IMG/VR virus record: IMGVR_UViG_3300045996_001329
Span: 1 to 26,246 of that record
Length of the DNA stretch: 26,246 bases
Strand: one strand, 5' to 3'
Origin: a virus
Made by a program: the position numbers and the translations under genes. How positions within the stretch are numbered: the first letter of the stretch is position 1; every line of letters starts with the position of its first letter. Below are positions 1-7,574 of the stretch, piece by piece. Under the pieces are notes generated by a model. The model saw only the letters and a program-made list of their open reading frames with translations. It did not search any database and was not told the origin of the DNA.

Positions 1-713
1 CCGATGATCAGGTAGCGGGATCCGTCGAAGTCGCTGCCGGTGGACTGCCAGTTCAGGCAGGCGGTGATCGTCCACTCCCCGCCGCGGGCGAGCGTGAAGT
101 CCGTGTTGTTCGTGCCGCTGACCGTCACGCCCGACGAGGAGAACTGCACCGCGCTGGTGAACTCAACCTTCGTCAGGGTGCTGGTGGGGATCAGCTGGTT
201 CGATCCGGTCGCCCGCGTGTACTTCGTGAACGAGCTGGTGTAGTCGCAAGCTCCCGTCCGGTCGATCTGGCTGAGGCCGATCGTGTCGTCACCTGCCGGG
301 ACGGAGACGTAGCCCAGCGACGTCTCCCACATCGAGCTGTTCTGTGTCAGCGTCGGAGCGACCGGAGTCACGGCGGGAGTACCGGTGAGGACGTCCAGCT
401 CGATGCGGTCGTTGAGGAAGTCGGCGCGGAGGACGACTCGATCCTTGCGGGGGTTGCCTGACGAGTTCGTCGCGATCGGCAGGATGGTCTCGGTGGTCTT
501 GGTTCCCCAGTGGCCGCGGATCCAGCACTCTCCGGGCGCGACCTTGACCTGCATGCCGGTGGAGTCAGCGAAGAGGACGAAGTCTTGGAGGACTCCCCGC
601 AGCACTCCGCTGCCCCCCTGGTTGAGGGCCATGAACTTGCGCCACGTGTCCTCGGTGACATTGGCACCGGCGCCCGTCGCGAACGGGGCGTACGCCTCCA
701 GTGTGGTCGCCAC
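1..713 (-). CDS. Tail tip or fibre-like virion protein, C-terminus cut by the window edge
   Basis: The frame opens with GTG at 713, three bases after the stop of the Gp37-like gene, and stays open to the left edge (237 complete codons visible). The N-terminus reads MATTLEAYAPFATGAGANVT and is followed by a segment with WRKFMALNQGG and VAPGECWIRGHWG. Such openings are typical of the last minor tail protein in actinophage tail operons, where residues 1-130 attach the protein to the tail tip. The visible end (SSSGVTVSGTNNTDFTLARG, then GGEWTITACLNWQ) is rich in short beta strands and resembles a C1q/jelly-roll-like knob, as in receptor-binding proteins. The position directly after the Dit-like and Gp37-like genes supports a role in host recognition at the tail tip. 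The fold and the receptor role are inferred; that the gene is real and partial is seen directly. Confidence 0.8.
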   Translation of the reverse strand, partial: MATTLEAYAPFATGAGANVTEDTWRKFMALNQGGSGVLRGVLQDFVLFADSTGMQVKVAPGECWIRGHWGTKTTETILPIATNSSGNPRKDRVVLRADFLNDRIELDVLTGTPAVTPVAPTLTQNSSMWETSLGYVSVPAGDDTIGLSQIDRTGACDYTSSFTKYTRATGSNQLIPTSTLTKVEFTSAVQFSSSGVTVSGTNNTDFTLARGGEWTITACLNWQSTGSDFDGSRYLII

Positions 714-716
714 TCG

Positions 717-1871
717 TCACCTTCTCTCCAAGTTGCGGATGTTGCGTTCGGCTGCGGCGAGCCGGCGGAACATGCGGTTGATGTCGCCCGCGCCGGGCGA
801 TCCGATGGTCGGTTTCGTGGTGGCGGGGCCGTCGGGGGTGAGGGAGACGGCGATCTCGCGCACCACTTCCTGAATGACCTCGCCGTCGATGACCGCGGTC
901 ACCCGGTCGCCGAGGGTGTAGTGGGTGAGGTACTGCTGACCGGGGACGTCCACTGGCGCGAGGGACAGTCGGGTCTCCCCGACCCCGTCCGCGAGCGCTT
1001 CGTCGGCGGCCTGTCCGAGTTCGGTCGCGTCGTTGGTGTCACGGCGGTCCACGAAGGACTCGATGCGGCCCCACACGTTGACCTCGTCAGGGCTCGGCCG
1101 CTCCACGACCGTGCGCGCCGTGCCTTCGCCGGATCCGCCGACGGCGACGTAGTTGACGTCCGAGGCGGCCGACTCGTACTCGGCCTCCGACAGCGTCCCC
1201 AGCTCCCGGCTGAACCGGACCACGCCGGTCTTGTCGCTGGGCATGTAGGTCAGGAAGTCGATCTGCCCGGAGACGGTGGGCGACGCGGTGACCGTGAAGC
1301 CCAGCCCGCCGCCGGCGAGGGCGAGTTCACGGAGCAGGTCCATGAGCACCTGCCACCGGGCACGGCCCGTGACACTCACCCCGGTGCCGGGGTCGGCGGA
1401 CAACACCATCCCGGGCACTCGTCGCACCGCGAGGGCGGACGGGCCCACGTTGACGTCGACGTACTGGCGCAGGATCGTCGAGCACGTCCCGGTGCGGACG
1501 TCGTAGGCCTGGGTCGCGTAGGGCGGGGTGGCGGTCGCCGGTTGCGGGGCGGCCCACCGCCGACGCAGCCACACGTTGTCGTCGTAACCGCCCAGGACGA
1601 GCCGGTTCGAGTCGACCTTCAGCGAGCGCTGCCGCAGTCTCATCGGCCCGGAGAACACCGGCGTGACCACGCCGTCGTCGTGCCGGACCACTTCGATGCC
1701 GTAGCCCGGGGTGGTGAGCAGTGCCGCCAGCGGCGCCCGGCCGTCCAACTCCAACACCCAGCTGCCCACGTCGTTGAACTTCCGCACCAACTGCAGCCGC
1801 ACGAAGTCGTCGACCTGCCCGACTCGGCGGAGCGAGGGGTCACGGGCATAGACGGTCCACGTCATGACCAC
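717..1871 (-). CDS. Siphovirus Gp37-like minor tail protein (tail hub/baseplate)
   Basis: This 384-residue protein resembles the siphovirus ReqiPepy6 Gp37-like family, which follows the distal tail protein in many actinophages and probably forms part of the tail-tip hub. Visible features are the N-terminal strand pattern (WTVYARDPSLRRVGQVDDF), a central stretch with GGYDDNVWLRRR, and a late segment LGDRVTAVIDGEVIQEVVRE that is usual near the end of such hub proteins. The C-terminus is a charged helix (residues about 360-384). The first possible start is GTG at 1871, overlapping nothing; ATG at 1865 gives a protein two residues shorter. Neither has a well spaced Shine-Dalgarno site, and the gene lies one base after the preceding stop, so translational coupling is likely. 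Family and position agree; the exact structural role is inferred. Confidence 0.85.
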   Translation of the reverse strand: MVMTWTVYARDPSLRRVGQVDDFVRLQLVRKFNDVGSWVLELDGRAPLAALLTTPGYGIEVVRHDDGVVTPVFSGPMRLRQRSLKVDSNRLVLGGYDDNVWLRRRWAAPQPATATPPYATQAYDVRTGTCSTILRQYVDVNVGPSALAVRRVPGMVLSADPGTGVSVTGRARWQVLMDLLRELALAGGGLGFTVTASPTVSGQIDFLTYMPSDKTGVVRFSRELGTLSEAEYESAASDVNYVAVGGSGEGTARTVVERPSPDEVNVWGRIESFVDRRDTNDATELGQAADEALADGVGETRLSLAPVDVPGQQYLTHYTLGDRVTAVIDGEVIQEVVREIAVSLTPDGPATTKPTIGSPGAGDINRMFRRLAAAERNIRNLERR

Positions 1872-1872
1872 C

Positions 1873-2739
1873 TCACGGCGACAGATAGTGCGGACGGAAC
1901 GCCATCGACACCGACGACGCCGCGGTCGCTCCCGACATCTCGATGCGCAGGGAGTTGACGCCCGGCTCCAGCGGCCACAGGAAGGAACTGTTCGACAACT
2001 GGGAGAACAGGTTCGTCCCGTCGGCCTTGGTGACGGTCTTGGCTCCCGGGCGGGTGTCGATGACCGCCGACTCGCCAGACCCGAGGGTGGTGGCCAGGTT
2101 CAGCACATAGCCGGTGGTGAGGTTGCGGAGGTAGATCGTCGAGCCGGGACCTGTGAGGGTCCACACCGGCCACGCGTCGACGTCGCCGACGTTGTCCGGG
2201 GAGGCGTCGGTGAACACCTGGGCGTTGCTCAACCTGATCGGGAAGAACGGGAAGAACGTGGACGGTGTGCCCACCGTGTAGGTGGCCGCGATGTCGGAGA
2301 TGTCCCGCCAGTACGGGTTGTTGGCGCGGAACACGAGCGGGAACATCTGCATCCACAGACCGCTGGTGTCGTCGATCCGCTCCACGCCTTCAAGGCCGGC
2401 GGCGACGCGGCACACGATCTCCCGCTGGTCCCCGATCGGGGACGTCACGCGAATCAGCCCATCGCCACGCTTGGGGTTCATCGACCTGACCAGGGCGCGC
2501 TTCGCGGCCCGAAGCGCGCCCTGGTCAGGAGCCTCGATCCACACCGGGAGTGTGAACTCCCGCGTGTCGTGCCGCACCGCCCGCAGACTGGAGCCGTCCC
2601 CGCCGGGGATGCCTTCCTCGTCGAACCGTGCGGGCGGCGCGAACCGGCCTGACACGTCCCAGGTGACGAACGTGTCCGGCCCGCCGTTCAGCGTGGTGGA
2701 CGCACCATCGGGGTCGATCCACGTGACGGTTTCGCTCAA
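1873..2739 (-). CDS. Distal tail protein (Dit-like phage tail family)
   Basis: This 288-residue protein lies directly after the tape measure gene and before the Gp37-like gene, the usual place for the distal tail protein that joins the tail tube to the tip. Typical features are an N-terminal beta domain with a conserved GxDG region (GIPGGDGSSLRAVRHDTREF), the LPVWIEA strand, and the middle segment SGLWMQMFPLVFRANNPYWR, which matches the tail family (Sipho_tail) region where the domain contacts the tube. The C-terminal half (about 165-288) looks like a beta-sandwich ending in FRPHYLSP. The start is a TTG at 2739, four bases after the tape measure stop, and a G-rich stretch (GGGGAT) lies upstream. 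An in-frame ATG or GTG is not available nearby. Function is by family and context, and I regard it as secure. Confidence 0.88.
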   Translation of the reverse strand: MSETVTWIDPDGASTTLNGGPDTFVTWDVSGRFAPPARFDEEGIPGGDGSSLRAVRHDTREFTLPVWIEAPDQGALRAAKRALVRSMNPKRGDGLIRVTSPIGDQREIVCRVAAGLEGVERIDDTSGLWMQMFPLVFRANNPYWRDISDIAATYTVGTPSTFFPFFPIRLSNAQVFTDASPDNVGDVDAWPVWTLTGPGSTIYLRNLTTGYVLNLATTLGSGESAVIDTRPGAKTVTKADGTNLFSQLSNSSFLWPLEPGVNSLRIEMSGATAASSVSMAFRPHYLSP

Positions 2740-2743
2740 CTCA

Positions 2744-5700
2744 TCACATCCCCGACATCAGTTCCAGGCGCGCGAACTGGGCGCGGAGATCGACGGTGGA
2801 GTTACTCGCGTTGTAGACCGCGAGGTGGAAGTGCTTCTCCACCGCCCCCCTCGGCAGGGTTGACGCTGGCACGCCCGGCGGGGAGGCGGTTCCGGCGATG
2901 CCACCGGCGGCAAACCTGCGGATCAGGTCGTAGCCCATCTCCGAAGCGGTCCGCATCAGGATCTGCTGGGATCGGGACGAGTTGTTGATGGGGATGTACG
3001 CCTCGGGATCCACCATGCGATCCCCGATGACCCGCCAAGTGTTCGGCGGAACGATCGAGGCAATCCCACCTCGCATCGGAGTGAGGCCCGTCATCCCGCC
3101 TGCGGCCATGGGCAGCAGGTAGTTGCCGTCATGGTTGACAGCCCTCGGACCTATGCCCGCACGGCTGTCCTGGTAGATCAGCGTCACCGTCTTCGTCGCG
3201 GGTGCGCTGAGGAACCGGTCCAGCTCCTGCCGGGCCGCCGACGAGTTTGCTGTGATCGTCACGTTGTTCGGCGTACTGGTCACGGTGTAGCCGAGGTCGA
3301 TCAGCTTCGCCTTGGCCTCGTCCGACAGGGACCGGACAGTGATGGGCTTGTCGGCCGGGATGTTGTCCGCCAACCCCTTCAGGACGACCAACTCGCGCTG
3401 AGTGTCGGTCATCCCCGGCGTTTGGATCAGCGTCGACACGTCCCCCGGGATCAACCCGTATCGGTCCGCGAGGATCGCCGCCTGCTCGGAGGTGAGACCG
3501 AACTGGGCGGCCATGCCGACGAACGTCTCGCGTGTCGCCTGTGCCGCTGCGGTGGCCTTACCCAGCGCCACAGGCATGGCGTCGCCCTGGCTAATGGCGA
3601 GGTCGTAGGTCTTCTGCGCGACCTCCGCCGTGGTGCCGGAGATGTCACGGAGACCGTCGAACAACTTCCGGCCGTTCGCCACCACCGTGTTGATGGAGCC
3701 ATCCGCATTGAGAAGCGCCGCCCCCCAGCCCTGCGTCTTGTCCACGTTGGTACCGAACGCCTCCCCGAGGCGCGACAGCTGCTCATTCAGGCGAGCATTC
3801 GCCGCTTCCAGGCTCACTGCCCCGCCGGACAAGGCATCCAAAGCGTCGCGGAGGGCACGGGCCCGATCGTCGGCGCTCGCCGTCTCGTCGGCGAGCACTC
3901 CCATCGACGCGGACAGGGAACGCCCGGAGTCGGTTGCGTCGAGCATGGAGGCCGTGCCGCTGGCCACCGCTTCCTTGAGGCGACGCTGCTTCTCAGCCGT
4001 GTCGTCGGTGGTGTCGCGGAGTTCGTTCAGGGCGTCGAGGAGCTTCTGTGCCCGCTCGGCGTCCTCGTTGCCGATCGAGACCCCGAAACCTTCACCCTGG
4101 GTCGTCCCGGCCTTGATGATCGCTTCGAGCTTGGCCTTCAGGTCGTCGTAGGCCGACCCCTGCTTCAGTGCCGCGTCGGTGACAGAGTCCATCGAGACGC
4201 CGAAGTCCTTGGCCGCCTTCGACGCGTCTTCGAACTCGTCGCCGAGGAAGCGTTGGGCGACAGCCAGGCGGACCTGTTCGCTGATCTGCCCGTTGGACTC
4301 TTCGAGCGCCGCCGCGAGACCGTCAACTGCCGAGGCGTGTTGCTTCGCCTTGGCTGCCGCATCGGCCTGCCGTCCTGCCAGAAGGGACAGGCCGACTGCT
4401 GCGGCGCCGATGGCAAGGCCCGCCGGTCCACCCAGCGCGCTCACCAGACCGCCGGCGGCCAGCCTGAGCCCGGTGCCGGACGCCGCGGCGATCCCTGCCG
4501 CAGTGCCGAATCGTGTAGCGCCTGCCGCCGCGCCTTCGAACGAGGTGCGGAGCGTTGCGAGGGTCGAGGACCGTTCGGAGAGGGTGCCCAACGCCGCTGT
4601 CATGACGCCGATGGGTTGCCCTGCCGCAGCGGCACCGGCCCTCACCGCGGCTGTCTGGTCAGTGAAGTCACGGGTAGCCGCGACCGCGCCGACGGTCGAG
4701 GTCCGGTACGCGGCCATCGCCGACCCGAGGCGGGTCACTTCCTCGCCGTTGGCCGCAGCGAGCGAGCGCTGGACCCTCATCTCGTCCGAGAACTGGCGGA
4801 TACCCGAGAACGCCTGCGTATCCCCCAGTGCGGAGCGTGCGATCCGGAACGCCACCAGCGCGGCTACCGCCGTCTGAACCGGTCCGGGCAGCGAGGTGAA
4901 CCCCTCGACTACGACGCCGAGCAGTTGCCCGACAGGCTGAAGCAGAGCGGACACGCCCTCCAGCACGTCACCGAACAGCCCGACGCCGGCGGCGAGAGTG
5001 TTGACCGCGCCACCGCCGTCGGCGGACTGGTCTGCCAGGTCGCCCACGGCTTCGGCCAGCGGCGACGCTGCCTGCTGTGCGTTGTCGAGGACGCCGGTGA
5101 AGTTGTCCCACAGGCCGATACCGGTGTTCAGCGCCTCGTTCAGCGGGGCCACCGCGCCCTCGGCAAGCGGCTTGAGGACGTTCTCCGCCGCCCGCACCAC
5201 GGCCTGGCCGCGCGACTCCAGGGCGGTCGCGAGCCGAGGCCCGTAGATCTCGGCCGCGGCGATGGCCGTCTCGATGCCACGGACAACGACATCGTCGAGT
5301 TCGTCGAGCCAGCCGGTGGCAGACCTGACGAGAGCCTCCAGCGGCCCGTCGATCGCCTCGTAGATCTCGATGCCGCTGGTCTCGGCCTGCGACTGGAACC
5401 CTTCGAGCGCGCCGCCAAGGCCCTTCATCTTGGCCGCAGCGACGTCAGCCGCACCGCCCGCGCGACCGACGGCGACCGCCATGTCGTCGTAGGCCTTCGC
5501 GCCGGTCGAGGCGAGCGCGCTCGCCACCGTCATACCTTCGTTTCCGAAGGCGGTCGCGGCGGCTGCGGTGAACTCGGCCTCGGTCAGCTTTCCCTTGGCG
5601 ATGGAAAGCTGGTCGGTGATCGCACGGAGGCCGACGAACTTCCCTTCGGCCGTGAAGGCCTGGATGCCCAGTTCCTTCATGGCCGCTGCGGCGGGCTTCG

Positions 5701-6406
5701 ACGGTGCGGCGAGAGACGCGATCATGCCTCGCAGCGCTGTACCGGCCTGCTCGCCCCGGATGCCTTGGGTGGCGATGAGACCGATGGCGGTGGCGACGCC
5801 GTCGATGTCGACGCCGACGGCCTTCGCCACCGGGCCGACGTATTTCAGCGCGTTTGCGATGTCGGTGATCTCGCCGCTCGCCGCGTTGGCAGTGTTGGCC
5901 AGCACGTCGGAGACGTGTGCGGCATGTTCCGCGGACAGGCCGAACTGGTTCAGTGCGTCGCTCTGGATCTCAGCCGCCTGTGCGGCCTCGATCTGTGCCG
6001 CCGCGGCGAGCTGAAGCGTGCCCTTGGCCGCGGTCATGGCCTCATCGAGGTCCAGACCGCCCTTGGCCAGTTCCTTCATGGCCGCTGCGGCGTCGGCGGC
6101 GCTGGTGCCGGGCAGGGACAGGTCGGAGCCCAGTTCCTTCGCGAGCTCTCCGACGCGGGCCATCTCGGTTCCGGTCGCCCGGGTCACGGCTTGCAGCTCG
6201 TTGAGGTTGGCGGTGTACTCGTTGCCTAGTTCGATGACGTTCTTCAGACCGACCGCGGCGATGGTCGTGCCGCCGACCAGGGCAAGCCCCAGTCCGCGGC
6301 CGAGGTTGCCCGCCAAGCTGCTCTGGCCCTTGAGGCCGGCGGTCAGCTTCGATCCGAACCCGGAAAGGTCCGGTGCGACCTCGATCTCGATGCGGCCACC
6401 AGCCAC
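2744..6406 (-). CDS. Tape measure protein (TP901 type)
   Basis: At 1220 residues this is the longest gene of the window. The tape measure protein sets tail length and is packed inside the tube with the chaperones. Residues about 60-400 form the TP901-type core, with long alanine-rich helices and the motifs YTANLNELQAVTRATG, LPGTSAADAAAAMKELAKGG and QGIRGEQAGTALRGMIASL. Hydrophobic glycine-rich segments near residues 500 and 640-680 could cross the host membrane during DNA entry. The C-terminal part contains MVDPEAYIPINNSSRSQQ, common at the end of actinophage tape measures. At about 0.15 nm per residue, the family rule predicts a tail near 180 nm. The GTG start at 6406 is preceded by GAGGAGG with seven bases spacing. 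A 26-base direct repeat lies inside the gene (see findings). The chaperone genes sit upstream, separated by an opposite-strand gene. Confidence 0.96.
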   Translation of the reverse strand: MAGGRIEIEVAPDLSGFGSKLTAGLKGQSSLAGNLGRGLGLALVGGTTIAAVGLKNVIELGNEYTANLNELQAVTRATGTEMARVGELAKELGSDLSLPGTSAADAAAAMKELAKGGLDLDEAMTAAKGTLQLAAAAQIEAAQAAEIQSDALNQFGLSAEHAAHVSDVLANTANAASGEITDIANALKYVGPVAKAVGVDIDGVATAIGLIATQGIRGEQAGTALRGMIASLAAPSKPAAAAMKELGIQAFTAEGKFVGLRAITDQLSIAKGKLTEAEFTAAAATAFGNEGMTVASALASTGAKAYDDMAVAVGRAGGAADVAAAKMKGLGGALEGFQSQAETSGIEIYEAIDGPLEALVRSATGWLDELDDVVVRGIETAIAAAEIYGPRLATALESRGQAVVRAAENVLKPLAEGAVAPLNEALNTGIGLWDNFTGVLDNAQQAASPLAEAVGDLADQSADGGGAVNTLAAGVGLFGDVLEGVSALLQPVGQLLGVVVEGFTSLPGPVQTAVAALVAFRIARSALGDTQAFSGIRQFSDEMRVQRSLAAANGEEVTRLGSAMAAYRTSTVGAVAATRDFTDQTAAVRAGAAAAGQPIGVMTAALGTLSERSSTLATLRTSFEGAAAGATRFGTAAGIAAASGTGLRLAAGGLVSALGGPAGLAIGAAAVGLSLLAGRQADAAAKAKQHASAVDGLAAALEESNGQISEQVRLAVAQRFLGDEFEDASKAAKDFGVSMDSVTDAALKQGSAYDDLKAKLEAIIKAGTTQGEGFGVSIGNEDAERAQKLLDALNELRDTTDDTAEKQRRLKEAVASGTASMLDATDSGRSLSASMGVLADETASADDRARALRDALDALSGGAVSLEAANARLNEQLSRLGEAFGTNVDKTQGWGAALLNADGSINTVVANGRKLFDGLRDISGTTAEVAQKTYDLAISQGDAMPVALGKATAAAQATRETFVGMAAQFGLTSEQAAILADRYGLIPGDVSTLIQTPGMTDTQRELVVLKGLADNIPADKPITVRSLSDEAKAKLIDLGYTVTSTPNNVTITANSSAARQELDRFLSAPATKTVTLIYQDSRAGIGPRAVNHDGNYLLPMAAGGMTGLTPMRGGIASIVPPNTWRVIGDRMVDPEAYIPINNSSRSQQILMRTASEMGYDLIRRFAAGGIAGTASPPGVPASTLPRGAVEKHFHLAVYNASNSTVDLRAQFARLELMSGM

Positions 6407-6485
6407 GAGGACACCTCCTCGCGGCGCGATGTAACGATGGGTAGATCAGGTACGACTGCCGTGTGTACGAGTCCGAGGAGGAGTC
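6407..6485. promoter_or_regulatory. Divergent intergenic region between tape measure and membrane protein genes
   Basis: These 79 bases separate two divergent starts. Leftwards lies the Shine-Dalgarno site of the tape measure gene (GAGGAGG), rightwards that of the plus-strand gene (GAGGAGGAG, 6475-6483). The middle is less GC-rich than its surroundings (around GATGTAACGATGGGTAGATC). Because the plus-strand gene has only an opposite-strand gene behind it, its promoter should lie here or in the tape measure start. I see no convincing pair of -35 and -10 boxes, so the promoter is inferred from layout only. Confidence 0.4.
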
Positions 6486-6710
6486 ATGGACCGGTTGACC
6501 AAGGGCCTGATGGGCGGCTTACTGCTGCTCGCGGGCCTGCTGGTGTTCGTCGTGCCCGCCGTCAACGTGTGGCCCTTCGCCCTCGGCTTCTGGGCCGTCG
6601 GGCTCGGCCTGGTGCTGCCCGTGGCGATCCAGGCAAGTGACGGGCTTCGCGGCGACTTGGCCGCGCGTGCGGCAGAGGACGCGGAAGTCCGGAAGGGTTC
6701 CGCGTCCTGA
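6486..6710 (+). CDS. Small two-helix membrane protein, moron-like
   Basis: This 74-residue protein is the only convincing plus-strand gene and is read against all its neighbours. Two hydrophobic segments are visible, residues about 7-26 (GLMGGLLLLAGLLVFVVP) and 29-49 (WPFALGFWAVGLGLVLPVAI), joined by a very short turn with proline. The C-terminal 25 residues are charged and soluble. The ATG at 6486 has a very strong Shine-Dalgarno site, GAGGAGGAG, two bases away at its near end. The gene sits between the chaperone and tape measure genes, which almost always adjoin each other. An independently expressed insert in a late operon fits a moron, for example a superinfection-exclusion or lysogenic-conversion membrane protein. 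A class II holin has a similar size and topology, but no lysin is near. Function is unknown; that it is a gene is well supported by its ribosome binding site and topology. Confidence 0.75.
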   Translation: MDRLTKGLMGGLLLLAGLLVFVVPAVNVWPFALGFWAVGLGLVLPVAIQASDGLRGDLAARAAEDAEVRKGSAS

Positions 6711-6734
6711 CCGTCCAGCTGGTTGGTCAGGACG
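6703..6734. terminator. Convergent hairpin between membrane protein and chaperone genes
   Basis: A perfect 10-base inverted repeat, CGTCCTGACC at 6703-6712 and GGTCAGGACG at 6725-6734, encloses a 12-base loop that itself holds CCAGCTGG. It lies exactly where two genes converge: the left arm contains the TGA of the plus-strand gene and the right arm contains the TGA of the minus-strand chaperone extension. No uridine run follows on either side, so it may be a weak or factor-aided bidirectional terminator, or a barrier to antisense reading. Confidence 0.5.
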
Positions 6735-7565
6735 AGTAGGCATTCAGGAACTGGTCGAACTCGGTGGTGCTGACCTGCCGCCGTTCGGCCGGCGGCGTCT
6801 TCCACCTCTCCACCTCGGCGAGGTACGCCTGGTGACGCCGTTTCGCTACGTCCTCCGGCCGCAGTGCGACTGGCGGCACGAGCGGATACGGGGGCGGCTT
6901 GATCCCACTGCGTGCGTCTTCCGCGCGCCTTTTTTGCAACTCGGGATCGTTGGGGTCCAGGGTGCGGTCGATCCACTCAAGCCCGAGCCAGTAGTGCAGC
7001 ACCTCGTACAGCGCGGCGGTGTTCTCCTCGTGCGCGCTCCAGTTGACGCCCAGCTGCCGGGCGAGTGCCGAGGTGGGCAGATGGACGAGGCGTTCGACAT
7101 GGGCGACGAACTCCCCCGCCGGCCACGTCTCCCACGCTTCCCTGAGCGGGCAGTGGTAATGCTGCCTGAAGTCGACGGTGCAGGCGTCCCACCAAGGTCC
7201 GAGGACCGCGGTCAGGACGCCTAGGATTCCCCCGACTTGTCCCCGTCTTCGGCGCTCCCGTCGTCGGGGCGCTTGAGCATCCCCGCCGCCTGGTAGATGC
7301 GGCGCAAGATCGGAGCGCCGGTCTCTGTCGGCAGGGCGAGTGCCAGCTTCGCGAACGCGGGCCCGTCGGTGTCGCCGACCAGCATGCACAACGCCTTGGT
7401 CGACTGGCCGTCGCTGACCATCTGCCAGAAGTCGACCACCTGCTCGGAGGTGAAGTCCCGCTTCAGGGTCCACTCCCTGCCGCCGAGTCGGATCGTCTGG
7501 GGCTTGAGAGACCGGGACACCACGAGGGGATCAAGGTCGAGTACGTCGTGGCCGCCTTGCGTCAT
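6727..7565 (-). CDS. Tail assembly chaperone long form, by -1 frameshift (gpGT-like)
   Basis: This is the fused product made when ribosomes slip back one base near the end of the first chaperone frame. The first frame ends TCG GGG GAA TCC TAG. The overlapping -1 frame is open through this point and continues as GILGVLTAVLGPWWDACTVD to a TGA at 6727-6729. Slippage on the run of five G (complement of 7229-7233) would join 112 residues of frame one to 167 residues of frame two, about 279 in all. The second frame has no convincing start of its own: its open part upstream is an out-of-frame arginine-rich shadow. Lambda gpG/gpGT and most siphoviruses use the same device; the long form binds the tape measure protein through its T domain. 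The exact slip position is inferred; the overlap and frame relation are seen. Confidence 0.85.
7221..7565 (-). CDS. Tail assembly chaperone short form (gpG-like)
   Basis: This 114-residue protein follows the tail tube gene after nine bases, the standard place of the first tail assembly chaperone. It is a soluble, non-virion protein that helps the tape measure fold inside the growing tube. Visible features are LGGREWTLKRDFTSEQVVDFW, a helical core KALCMLVGDTDGPAFAKLAL, and an acidic low-complexity end (DDGSAEDGDKSGES) as is usual before the frameshift. The ATG at 7565 is preceded by AGGAG with six bases spacing. Near its stop a run of five G allows the -1 shift into the downstream frame. Its length is near the usual size for the family. 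The chaperone call rests on position plus the frameshift layout rather than on sequence identity. Confidence 0.88.
   Translation of the reverse strand: MTQGGHDVLDLDPLVVSRSLKPQTIRLGGREWTLKRDFTSEQVVDFWQMVSDGQSTKALCMLVGDTDGPAFAKLALALPTETGAPILRRIYQAAGMLKRPDDGSAEDGDKSGES
7227..7233 (-). promoter_or_regulatory. Candidate -1 ribosomal frameshift site (GGGGGAA)
   Basis: On the minus strand the heptamer GGGGGAA is read in frame one as ..G GGG GAA. A glycine tRNA on GGG can re-pair perfectly after slipping back one base, and the tRNA for GAA can pair with GGA if a G-U wobble is allowed in the middle. The stop of frame one follows two codons later (TAG at 7221-7223). This is the only clear homopolymer in the overlap close to that stop. 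Confidence 0.65.
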
Positions 7566-7574
7566 GTCGTGCTC

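Noticed and set aside
510-1958. Plus-strand frame of 482 codons
   Set aside because: Low-complexity translation, no ribosome binding site of note, and it covers two well supported minus-strand tail genes.
3131-6229. Long open frame of over 1000 codons on the plus strand, antisense to the tape measure gene
   Set aside because: Arginine-, glycine- and histidine-rich translation with no domain; it is the usual antisense opening of a GC-rich gene. The minus-strand frame has clear TP901 features.
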